64,000 nt of DNA from JAZDFC01 sp043808235 (lineage in GTDB: Bacteria; Bacteroidota; Ignavibacteria; Ignavibacteriales; Melioribacteraceae). Within the stretch, counting starts at the first letter, position 1, and each line of letters begins with the position of its first letter. The stretch is from assembly GCA_043808235.1 (NCBI GenBank), contig JAZDFC010000095.1, positions 1-64,000 of the forward strand, given 5' to 3'. Shown here in pieces: positions 48,428 through 56,707 of this stretch. Position numbers and translations under genes: made by a program. Under the pieces are notes generated by a model. The model did not search any database, was not told the DNA's origin, and saw only the letters and a list, made by a program, of their open reading frames with translations.

Positions 48428-51076
48428 ATGAGCATGTATTTTTGTATTAACCCTGAATGTCAAGATTTTTTGAATACTATTGAAATTGAAGGTGAACCAC
48501 AATGCCCTCGATGCTGTGAAACTCTAAGTCTGTATGAAGACTGCCAACCTACGGAAGAAGCTCATCATCCAAGAGGGATAACTGCTATCGCTATTACAGC
48601 TTTACCTTACGGAGGTTTTCAATTGACTTACACTGATTGTGATGATACAAGAAGATGGGGCGGACAGGTTCGAACTGGAACTAATCTTCATGTACGTGAA
48701 CTTAAAAATGATCTGCAAGTTTTAGGTTATTATGGTCCAGCAAGATTTTTTTCTGATACTACAGGAAGAGAAAACTTATTTGACTGGCATCTTGTTGGAG
48801 CCGTTCTTGGTTTTAAATATGACTTGGTTAGATATCTTGGAGTTCGCAGCCAGGCAAATCCTCCATTTACTGCTCCACCAGACAATCTTAGAGCCGAACA
48901 TCCAATTCATTATACAAATCTTACTAATCCATACAGAAGCGAAGCTTGCATAAATGTTATTGTTAAATTGTTCGAAATACCAGAACTTAGTATTAACTTT
49001 CAACAGCTTCAAAATGATATAAATCGCGCAGTGCAGCAGCTTTCTAGAAATCCAGACCGTGTTGGTAATTTTACTAACCAGCAAAGATTGAATAATATTT
49101 TACGCGGTATTGATGGAATAGTGGAGGACTTAAATGCCGCACTTCAGGCTGTTGGTGGAAACACTCCGCCAGAACCAAATTATGAAGTAGAAATTAATTC
49201 TTCTCTTGAAAGAACAGAAGGATCTACAAATAGGGAAAGTACAGATCTTGGGCCAATGCGTTCAGAGGTAGTATTCCCAGCTAATACATATAACCCAAAT
49301 ATTCCAGTAGATTTACAAGAGCATTTAAGGGACGTCGATCAGTCCTATCATAATATGATGACCGCCGCGAATAGATTAGACCGGGATTCTGCTCAAGGAG
49401 CAGCATGGCTTAGATCTGATATTGCTAGGTTAAGAGGTATGGAAAGCCCGCCTGGTAATAGAGATCAGATTATTGAGAATAGAATAACACATCTTGAGCG
49501 CCTAGTAAATTTAAGAAATCCAATTTCGACACTTATCAGAAAACTAGCTGTTGTTATCGCCCGTGCTGGAAATTATTTTAATTCTATACCTGGTGAAGAA
49601 TATTATGATCGGCTGAAATTATACGGTACTGTAGACTGGTCAACTGCGCTTTACATAAAACAAATAGTTATAAATGGCGCTTTAGTTTATGGCAGACCGG
49701 TTTATCGTCTGCCGATTGATGATGAGATAAGCGAGGTTGTTGATAAAACCACCAATCAAATTATCAGGCAATATTGTAATGATACCCAATCAATCAGGGT
49801 CAGCAACCATGTCCCGGAATTTATGATGGTCTCAATTATGGGGCATGAATCTGGAGGAAAGCATACTTTTACCTATCCACGCCGTAACCCGCTGCAAATT
49901 AGAACTCCAATTCTTGGTGTTGATTGGAATAATAATTCACCGCCTAGAAGACATAAATTTCAACCCTGGAATACAGTTCCCGGTCCATGGATATGGTCCA
50001 GAGGTTGGGGAACATCTCAATTTACTCCGAGAGAAATTGAAATTGATAATGTTCAGTTTCATTCCGGTCTGCCTTTTTCAGATGAAGGTGATTCTGATCC
50101 GCCAGAAGCAGATTTTATTCAAAGCCAGGAAAGAAATATTAGAAGAGGTATTGAACTATACAGGGACAAGTTCGATAACAGAAGCCAAACGCAGGGGAAC
50201 ACATGCTCATACAGCGAAGATCAGTATAATTGTTTGAAATGTATGAGAAGGTTTCAATCTGGTGATATTCTCACTCAGGGGAATTCATTTTCAATGTTAC
50301 GGAGTTATTTGCAGGTATCTGTTACGTTCAGCAGAGCGTTAGATGTAACTGGTACAACATTAGCAAACTCCATCACTGACACTAAACCATTTATTCCTTC
50401 CGTTGCAGAATCGCTATTGAATTCTAGAAATCAAATTAGAAATATGCCAACAACACAATTAGAAAGAATTCTTGAACAAAGACTTAATGCTCGTCAGCGG
50501 AGCGGTGCAATTGATTTGCTTGGTGGGAATTCCCGGTTACAAAGCCTGCATGCTCAAATTATGGGAAGCAGAACGGACGAGTCTTTTACTGCTAACGTGA
50601 AAGCGTTATTCACTAGATCTTCATCTAGTGCAGTTACTGCGATACAATTATTTGCAGAAGATGATGCAAATTGTGTCGCACAACCTTGGCCAGCAAGTGA
50701 AACTAGCAATGCAGAAGAACAATATCCATGTTCTTGGTTAAAGGCAATTATTTTATATGCCGGCGGTGGAAGGCAGGGTCGTGAATACTTATCTAAACAT
50801 GTAGCATCATTTCGAACGACTTTTGCTCTTGGGGGAATTGCATTCAACCAGGATTTAAATCAATTCAAACAAAATGTTAGAACAGCAATAACAAGTACGC
50901 GATCATCTGATCCTGATTTCCCTAGAGAACCTGCTGATGTGAACACAATTGTAAATGATTCCAATATTCAGGGCGTTCATTCAGATTTAGTTGGGCTACA
51001 GCCTCAACCTTCTGGTAATGTTAATTTATATTTAAGATTTACTTCGCAAACACCGCTGCATAGGTTTATGACATAA
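48428..51076 (+). CDS. Zinc-ribbon / peptidoglycan-binding / lysozyme-like protein (candidate cell-wall effector)
   Basis: An 882-residue protein. At the start a four-Cys zinc ribbon (CINPEC ... CPRCC) precedes a peptidoglycan-binding-like domain (about 75-140, with VRELKNDLQVLGYYG). From about 466 a lysozyme-like region begins: MVSIMGHESGG with Glu474 as catalytic candidate, then SRGWGTSQFTP (about 524-534), and later WLKAIILYAGGGRQGREYL, matching the three blocks of lytic transglycosylases (ESxFNP, GLGQF, YNAG). No signal peptide. It probably cuts peptidoglycan after export. It appears richer in CCA/CCT proline codons than its neighbours, perhaps a different origin (not measured). Confidence 0.65.
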   Translation: MSMYFCINPECQDFLNTIEIEGEPQCPRCCETLSLYEDCQPTEEAHHPRGITAIAITALPYGGFQLTYTDCDDTRRWGGQVRTGTNLHVRELKNDLQVLGYYGPARFFSDTTGRENLFDWHLVGAVLGFKYDLVRYLGVRSQANPPFTAPPDNLRAEHPIHYTNLTNPYRSEACINVIVKLFEIPELSINFQQLQNDINRAVQQLSRNPDRVGNFTNQQRLNNILRGIDGIVEDLNAALQAVGGNTPPEPNYEVEINSSLERTEGSTNRESTDLGPMRSEVVFPANTYNPNIPVDLQEHLRDVDQSYHNMMTAANRLDRDSAQGAAWLRSDIARLRGMESPPGNRDQIIENRITHLERLVNLRNPISTLIRKLAVVIARAGNYFNSIPGEEYYDRLKLYGTVDWSTALYIKQIVINGALVYGRPVYRLPIDDEISEVVDKTTNQIIRQYCNDTQSIRVSNHVPEFMMVSIMGHESGGKHTFTYPRRNPLQIRTPILGVDWNNNSPPRRHKFQPWNTVPGPWIWSRGWGTSQFTPREIEIDNVQFHSGLPFSDEGDSDPPEADFIQSQERNIRRGIELYRDKFDNRSQTQGNTCSYSEDQYNCLKCMRRFQSGDILTQGNSFSMLRSYLQVSVTFSRALDVTGTTLANSITDTKPFIPSVAESLLNSRNQIRNMPTTQLERILEQRLNARQRSGAIDLLGGNSRLQSLHAQIMGSRTDESFTANVKALFTRSSSSAVTAIQLFAEDDANCVAQPWPASETSNAEEQYPCSWLKAIILYAGGGRQGREYLSKHVASFRTTFALGGIAFNQDLNQFKQNVRTAITSTRSSDPDFPREPADVNTIVNDSNIQGVHSDLVGLQPQPSGNVNLYLRFTSQTPLHRFMT

Positions 51077-51113
51077 TCTTCCACGAAATCCTTAATTACA
51101 AGTGAGAGAAATT

Positions 51114-51575
51114 ATGAATCCAGAGTTTGACGAAAAAAAATTTGATTCTCAATATTATGGGAATCAATTTACTATTGATCTTTACAAAGATTGGAAAGAC
51201 AAAACAATTTACACAATCGCCGGTCCGGTATCCGACGGCATTCAACACAATATAATTATCACTGTTGATTATGAAGCTAAGTACAACTCGGTTGTGGATT
51301 TTGCAGAATGGCAGATAAAAACTCTTGAAGATAATTTGAAAGGTTGTCTTCTCTTAAAGAAAGGAAATAAGATTTTACTAAACAAGATGCCTGCGTACGA
51401 AGCAATATTCAGATGGTATCCAACCGATAAACTCAGATTATATCAACATCAGATTTATATTCTTCACGAAACAATCGGCTTTCAACTTACGGCTTCTTTC
51501 ACAAAGAAAACAAGAAAGATGTTTGGACCCCCAGTTGAACGTATGATGCTCAGTTTTAATCCACAAAAAAAATAA
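51114..51575 (+). CDS. DUF1795 / DcrB-like protein, probable T6SS effector chaperone (Eag type)
   Basis: A 153-residue protein with the antiparallel-strand pattern of the DcrB/DUF1795 family (NQFTIDLYKDWKDKTIYTIAG; HQIYILHETIGFQLTASFTKK), whose T6SS-linked members (Eag) chaperone the hydrophobic or PAAR/VgrG-bound part of effectors. There is no signal peptide. I chose the ATG at 51114, with GAGAGAA just upstream, rather than the GTG at 51102. It lies between the lysozyme-like effector and the second FHA protein. Which cargo it serves is not visible. Confidence 0.7.
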   Translation: MNPEFDEKKFDSQYYGNQFTIDLYKDWKDKTIYTIAGPVSDGIQHNIIITVDYEAKYNSVVDFAEWQIKTLEDNLKGCLLLKKGNKILLNKMPAYEAIFRWYPTDKLRLYQHQIYILHETIGFQLTASFTKKTRKMFGPPVERMMLSFNPQKK

Positions 51576-51662
51576 AAATATTTTTCATCCATCATCCTTT
51601 AGGATGATTTTTTCGAATAGCGTTACCGTTTACGGTAACGCGGTCTAAAACAAAAAACAACA
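51576..51662. repeat. Compound palindrome, second copy
   Basis: CATCCTTTAGGATG (51593-51606), GATTTTTTCGAATAGCG (51606-51622) and the perfect hairpin CGTTACCG-TTTA-CGGTAACG (51621-51640). The first two parts recur unchanged at 211-260. It lies right after the DUF1795 stop. Confidence 0.6.
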
Positions 51663-53096
51663 ATGCCAACACATCCAACAGTTCTAAAAGTAATAATAGA
51701 AAAAGGAACATCTCCGCAGAAGGAATATTTCTTTTCCAATTCATTTCAAATCGGCAGAGATGAAACATGCGAGATTCAAATCAAAGACGGAATTGTAAGC
51801 CGGATACACACGAAAGTCTCACTTGAAGACGGCGAATGGTGGATAACTGATGAGTTAAGCAGCAACGGTACATTTGTAAACGGCGAACAAATCGAGCTGA
51901 TAAAATTAGAATCCGATTCAAGTCTTCAACTTGGCACCGACGGACCGATATTACATCTATCATTCGAAGAAGCAACGAAATCAAAATTATACGCAGTTGC
52001 TGAAGATGCATCTGTTACAAAATATATAAAACACTATTTTGATAAAAACGCGAAGAGCTCGGGCGAGCATACAAAGATGATCCGGCAGGCGTTTGAAGTT
52101 GTCCAAAAAAAGCAATCTTCGAAATATGTAAAGATTATTGCTGCGGTTGTTTTTGTTGCTTTGGTGATTACCGGTTACGCTGTTTACCAGCACTTTAAAT
52201 CAATTGAGCAGAAGCAGCTTGCGCAGGATATGTTTTATGAGATGAAGACGATGGAAATCGAGTTGTCGAAGTTATATACTTTAGTGTCGCAAACTGCAGA
52301 CGAAAAAACCATGCAGACTCTAAACAGCTTGCGGGCGCGATATGAATCGATGAATAAAAAGTACGACAACTATTTGAACGAACTTGATATTTACGACATG
52401 GATGAAAAAACAAAGTTGATTTATAAGATTGCAAGAATGTTCGGTGAATGTGAGCTTAATATGCCCGAAGGATTTATCGACGAAGTTAAATCGTACATAA
52501 AAAAATGGCAGTCAACTGATCGTTACTACAAAGCAATTACAAAAGCAAAACAGAATGGATACCCGGAAGTGGTATCGCAAAAGATGCTGGCGCAGCATTT
52601 ACCACCGCAATTTTTTTATCTCGCTTTACAGGAAAGTAATTTCAATCCGACAGTCGTTGGACCTGCAACAAGATACGGCTACGCAAAAGGAATGTGGCAA
52701 TTTATACCTGCGACTGCGATACGATATGGATTGAGCACGGGACCTTTAGTCGAGCTTCCACAATATGATGCCCGCGACGAACGTTATGATTTTAGAAAAG
52801 CAACAAGCGCTGCCGCAAGGTACCTCGGCGATATTTATAATACCGAAGCGCAGGCATCGGGACTATTGGTTATGGCTTCGTATAATTGGGGTGAAGGCAA
52901 TGTACGTAAATGGATTTTAAAATTACCCGGAAATCCCAAAGAAAGAAATTTTTGGAAACTGCTCGATAGATATCGTGATAAAACACCCGACGAAACTTAT
53001 AAATATGTTTATTATATTTTCTCGGCAGCAGTGATCGGAGAAAATCCGCGTTTGTTCGGAATTGATATGGATAATCCTCTCAAGAATGTTAATTAA
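51663..53096 (+). CDS. FHA domain - membrane helix - lytic transglycosylase fusion
   Basis: A 477-residue protein with three parts. An FHA domain is at about 10-95 (GRDETCEIQI, SRIHTKVSL, SNGTFVNG). A single membrane helix is at about 155-175 (YVKIIAAVVFVALVITGYAVY). A lytic transglycosylase SLT domain is at about 310-460, with catalytic Glu324 in LALQESNFNP, the GMWQFIPATA motif and YNWGEGNVR. The FHA part should lie in the cytoplasm, where it can read threonine phosphorylation, and the lytic domain in the periplasm, where it could open peptidoglycan for the membrane complex. The fusion is unusual: it would couple the kinase signal to wall clearance. Confidence 0.85.
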   Translation: MPTHPTVLKVIIEKGTSPQKEYFFSNSFQIGRDETCEIQIKDGIVSRIHTKVSLEDGEWWITDELSSNGTFVNGEQIELIKLESDSSLQLGTDGPILHLSFEEATKSKLYAVAEDASVTKYIKHYFDKNAKSSGEHTKMIRQAFEVVQKKQSSKYVKIIAAVVFVALVITGYAVYQHFKSIEQKQLAQDMFYEMKTMEIELSKLYTLVSQTADEKTMQTLNSLRARYESMNKKYDNYLNELDIYDMDEKTKLIYKIARMFGECELNMPEGFIDEVKSYIKKWQSTDRYYKAITKAKQNGYPEVVSQKMLAQHLPPQFFYLALQESNFNPTVVGPATRYGYAKGMWQFIPATAIRYGLSTGPLVELPQYDARDERYDFRKATSAAARYLGDIYNTEAQASGLLVMASYNWGEGNVRKWILKLPGNPKERNFWKLLDRYRDKTPDETYKYVYYIFSAAVIGENPRLFGIDMDNPLKNVN

Positions 53097-53144
53097 ATTT
53101 TGAACCGTAATAATTTGTCACTACGGAGGTTGTCTCAAAAGAAT

Positions 53145-53240
53145 TTTTCTTCGTGTCTTCGTGACTTTGCGGCAAACTCAAAATCCATTTTTTACGAAAT
53201 TTATCTTTTTGCCACCAAGACTCAAAGGCACAAAGTTACG
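53145..53240. repeat. Imperfect hairpin of 'CTTCGTG' words before the phosphatase gene
   Basis: The left arm (about 53147-53176, TTCTTCGTGTCTTCGTGACT...) and the right arm (about 53206-53236, GCCACCAAGACTCAAAGGCA...) are degenerate reverse complements over about 28 bases. No coding frame. Confidence 0.5.
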
Positions 53241-53268
53241 CTAATTATTTTCACATCTTTTTAGATCT

Positions 53269-54546
53269 ATGGATTCAATTAACAACAAAAATAATCTGAA
53301 AATTGTGTACGCCGGCAAATCCGATGTCGGATTGGTGAGATCCGAGAATCAGGACAGCTTTGGAAAATTTCCCGAAGACAATAATGATATGTACAGCGAG
53401 AAAGGTGTCCTTTTTATTGTCGCCGATGGAATCGGTGGACATTCAAACGGGAAAGAAGCAAGTCAACTTGCAATTGATACTGTAAAGGAAAAATATTTTT
53501 CCTCTAGTGTAGATGGTAGTCCGGGCAGTTTGAGACTTGCAATCGAAGAAGCAAACACAAATATATTCAGCAAGTCGTCTACTGATTCGCAATTCAAAAG
53601 AATGGGAACCACATGCTCAACTCTGGTAATCCGCAACGAAAATGGATTCGTAGGGCATGTCGGAGATAGCAAGGTATTTCATATCTCAAAGAACAATATA
53701 ACACAGCTAACTCGCGATCATACTCTTGTTGGCGAAATGATGAAGCACGGGATTATTTCAAACAAGGAAGCAAAGCAGCATCCGGACCGATCCACATTAC
53801 TAAGAGCGCTTGGTGGCGAACCCGCAGTCGATGTTGATATAATTGAAAATTTTTCTGTCCAAGCCGGAGATCGATTCGTATTGTGTACCGATGGATTGGC
53901 GAATGTTAACAGCGCTGAGATTAAAGAAATTGCATGCAGCCTTTCCCCTTACGATGCATGTGATAAATTGATTGGATTGGCTAAGGATCGCGGCGGAAAA
54001 GACAATGTGACGGTTTTAGTAATTGAGATTGCCGTCGAAAACATTAAACGGCAAACTGCGCCGCCATTTACAAAAAAGATATTCCCCTCAAAAATATTTA
54101 TAGGTGCAATCCTTTTTATCATGGCAGTCATCTTCTTTTCTTTAATAAATGTAAAAGATAAATCCCCGGTTGAAACTTTACCTATTGTTCATGATTCGAA
54201 TAATGACTTAAATGATGAAGCAAATGTAGAAGGAAATAGCAATTCCAATGTTGAACAATTATTCCAATCCGGCGTTAAATTTCAAAAACAAGGTAAGTTG
54301 AATTCGGCGGTGAAAAAATATCAGGCTGTTTTAAAAATTAGTCCGACGCATCTCGGTGCAATCGATGGTATGGCACAGATAGCTGAAGAGTATAAAAGGT
54401 TAGGAAAAAAATTACAATCAAACCGTAAATATTCCGAAGCTATTCTGATGTATGAAAAATCGACAAATCTTAATCCGACTGATACCGAGATACCGGATTT
54501 AATTAACCGTTGCAAATTTTTGCAAAACAAAAATGTTGCAGAATAG
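53269..54546 (+). CDS. pppA: PP2C-type protein phosphatase of the T6SS (PppA-like) with membrane helix and TPR tail
   Basis: A 425-residue protein. Residues about 10-255 are a PP2C phosphatase with the family's metal-binding motifs (GLVRSENQDSF, VADGIGGHSNG, GHVGDSKVF, CTDGLANV, GGKDNVTVLV). A membrane helix follows at about 275-295, then a periplasmic TPR-type tail (about 325-420). It should remove phosphate from FHA or other T6SS proteins and switch the system off. T6SS PppA proteins are usually shorter and soluble; the membrane helix and TPR tail are unusual. The gene lies 91 bp before the kinase, past palindromic repeats. Confidence 0.88.
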   Translation: MDSINNKNNLKIVYAGKSDVGLVRSENQDSFGKFPEDNNDMYSEKGVLFIVADGIGGHSNGKEASQLAIDTVKEKYFSSSVDGSPGSLRLAIEEANTNIFSKSSTDSQFKRMGTTCSTLVIRNENGFVGHVGDSKVFHISKNNITQLTRDHTLVGEMMKHGIISNKEAKQHPDRSTLLRALGGEPAVDVDIIENFSVQAGDRFVLCTDGLANVNSAEIKEIACSLSPYDACDKLIGLAKDRGGKDNVTVLVIEIAVENIKRQTAPPFTKKIFPSKIFIGAILFIMAVIFFSLINVKDKSPVETLPIVHDSNNDLNDEANVEGNSNSNVEQLFQSGVKFQKQGKLNSAVKKYQAVLKISPTHLGAIDGMAQIAEEYKRLGKKLQSNRKYSEAILMYEKSTNLNPTDTEIPDLINRCKFLQNKNVAE

Positions 54547-54637
54547 CATTTGTTATGCAATTCGAAGCATAGCTTCGAAAAATAATATTGCGTAAATAAT
54601 CGGAGCTATCGCTTCGATTTACAAATATGGGGAAATT
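54547..54637. repeat. Short hairpins between phosphatase and kinase genes
   Basis: TTCGAAGC-ATA-GCTTCGAA (54561-54579) is a perfect 8-bp hairpin. CGGAGC-TATC-GCTTCG (54601-54616) is a second one with a G-T pair. Both share the GAAGC...GCTTCG stem. Confidence 0.6.
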
Positions 54638-56434
54638 ATGGATTCTTTAATCGGCAAGACAATTGATAACTATCGTATCATTGAAATTATTGGTCGGGGC
54701 GGAATGGGAGTTGTATTCAAAGCGCTGGATATTACTCTCGATAAAACTGTAGCATTGAAAATGATTGATCCCTCTCTTGCGAAGGATGAGAATTTTCTGA
54801 AGCGGTTTCAAACTGAAGCGAGAGCGCTTGCGAGGCTTGAGCACGAGAATATCGTTAAGGTACATGCACTTCGCGAAACCGAAGTCGGATTTTTTATGGT
54901 GATGGAATACTTCGAAGCGAAAACCATCGGAGATTTTCTAAAAGATAGAGGCGCTTTTTCGGTTGAAGAAACTCTGTCAATCAGCAGACAAGTTTTGGAT
55001 GCAATTAATCATGCGCATAAAGTAGGCGTGATACATCGCGATATTAAACCGAATAATGTTTTGTTTAGCAAGGGCGGGAAAGCAAAGGTGATGGATTTCG
55101 GTCTGGCAAAAGTTATGCGTTCCCACGACGGCGCAAGTACAGTAACGCAAATGAGAGCGGGAACGTTGTATTACATGTCACCCGAGCAGATAAAGGGACT
55201 GGCTAATGTTGATAAACGAAGCGATATTTATTCTTTGGGAATGACATTCTATGAAATGTTAACCGGCAGAGTGCCGTTCGATAAAGATGATTCTGAGTTC
55301 GTAATTCAAAAACAGATTGTTGATGGGAAAATTACATCGCCGTTAAAATATGATCCGATGATTCCGAAGGCGCTCGTAAAAATAATTATGAAATCAATTG
55401 ATAAAGACCCGGATAAACGATATCAATCGGTTGAAGAAATGAACTTAGCATTGCGCCAGTATGAAGACCGCGGACAGTCAATTCAATCTGCGGTTAAAAA
55501 GGAGTTCACAGAGAAGCCTGTCGTGACGAAAGGAAGCGCGGTAAAGAATATTTTAATAGGAACCGCAGCTGTTGTAATTCTTGTAATCGCATCCATTTTT
55601 ATTTACAAAGAATTTATAAAAGAAAAGGATGTAATAATTAAAAATGGGAATGAGCAAGAAGAGGAAGTAATTATTCCGACTAATAATGAGGGAAATCCGC
55701 CGAAGTTATTTAGTAAGTTAGAAATAAGCTCAAATCCCCCCGGTGCACAGGTTTTGATTAATGACCGGGTTGCCGGGACAACAACATTCTTCAAGGATTC
55801 GCTTACCGAAGAATTCTATTCCATAAAAATTACAAAAGAAGGATATGAAGATTGGTACGACACACAGGTCTACGTTGATCTCGGTGAAACTAAAAAATTA
55901 AATGTTAATCTCGTAGCAACCGGCGGGACGCAACAAATCAAACCGCTCGAAACTACAACCACTACCACAACTACATCTTCCGCCAAAGCTACGCTGGTAC
56001 TCGACATGTCTCCTTCGGGTGCAATTTATATTGATGGAAAAAAGAAGAGTGTTGAGGAAGGAGAAAAATTGCGGATTACGGTTGACGCAGGAAATCACAG
56101 CATTAAATTCGAACATCCCGAATACGGAACGAAAATTACAAGTATGGATTTACGGGGTGGAGAGGAGAAAATTCTGACGTGCTATTTTCAACAGCGGGTA
56201 AACATCCAATCATTGAATGAAACAGGGCAGCCGTTTTGGGGTGTTGTGTATATCAATGAAAAAATTACTGATCTTGTTACCCCATGCAACACGCAGCTAT
56301 CGCCGGGTAATTATAAAATATCGGTAAAGAGAAGCGGATATATGACGGAAGAAAATTATAAAATGGTTAGCGTTTCTCCATCGTTTGAAAAGAAACCCCA
56401 ATCGCTTGTTTTCCATTTGAAGGCGGCGAAGTAA
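54638..56434 (+). CDS. ppkA: Ser/Thr protein kinase of the T6SS (PpkA-like) with PEGA domains
   Basis: A 598-residue membrane kinase. The cytoplasmic kinase domain (about 10-275) has the glycine loop GRGGMGVV (19-26), catalytic Lys41 in VALKMI, HRDIKPNN (133-140, catalytic Asp135), the DFG at 153-155 and SPEQIKG. A membrane helix lies at about 306-327, followed by periplasmic repeats of the PEGA type (SNPPGAQVLINDRVAGT; MSPSGAIYIDGKKKS; a third, more diverged copy at about 515-585). The PEGA part may sense envelope contact. It is likely to phosphorylate the FHA proteins and start assembly. PEGA-bearing T6SS kinases are uncommon. Confidence 0.87.
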   Translation: MDSLIGKTIDNYRIIEIIGRGGMGVVFKALDITLDKTVALKMIDPSLAKDENFLKRFQTEARALARLEHENIVKVHALRETEVGFFMVMEYFEAKTIGDFLKDRGAFSVEETLSISRQVLDAINHAHKVGVIHRDIKPNNVLFSKGGKAKVMDFGLAKVMRSHDGASTVTQMRAGTLYYMSPEQIKGLANVDKRSDIYSLGMTFYEMLTGRVPFDKDDSEFVIQKQIVDGKITSPLKYDPMIPKALVKIIMKSIDKDPDKRYQSVEEMNLALRQYEDRGQSIQSAVKKEFTEKPVVTKGSAVKNILIGTAAVVILVIASIFIYKEFIKEKDVIIKNGNEQEEEVIIPTNNEGNPPKLFSKLEISSNPPGAQVLINDRVAGTTTFFKDSLTEEFYSIKITKEGYEDWYDTQVYVDLGETKKLNVNLVATGGTQQIKPLETTTTTTTTSSAKATLVLDMSPSGAIYIDGKKKSVEEGEKLRITVDAGNHSIKFEHPEYGTKITSMDLRGGEEKILTCYFQQRVNIQSLNETGQPFWGVVYINEKITDLVTPCNTQLSPGNYKISVKRSGYMTEENYKMVSVSPSFEKKPQSLVFHLKAAK

Positions 56435-56707
56435 AGAACAGTAATCAGTTTTCAGTTGTCAGTAATTATAATAGGCTTGAAAAAGGATTTTAAAAATATT
56501 ATAGCGCAGCAAGCCGCAATGGATGATGGGAAAATCATATTAAATATCTTGACACAAAAAAACAAAAACTTGAGTGCCAATACTATATCTGTCCAAGATA
56601 GATTTTTATATTGCTCAAACACCATAGAATATTAATGTCCCGTATGGGACGAAATAAAAGACATTGAATTAATGACAACGAATTATTCATAAATGGGAGG
56701 AATTAAA
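56435..56707. repeat. Repeat-rich gap between kinase and CsgG-like gene
   Basis: It holds ACAGTAATCAGTTTTCAGTT (about 56439-56458) and more CAG words up to 56466, and one REP-like core GTCCCGTATGGGAC at 56637-56650. ATGGATGATGGGAAAATC (about 56519-56536) resembles the words after tssC. No gene. Confidence 0.6.

Noticed and set aside
56693..56707. Earlier start ATG at 56693 for the CsgG-like gene
   Set aside because: This ATG overlaps the GGGAGG ribosome-binding site which is spaced seven bases from the ATG at 56708; the signal peptide begins more naturally from 56708.
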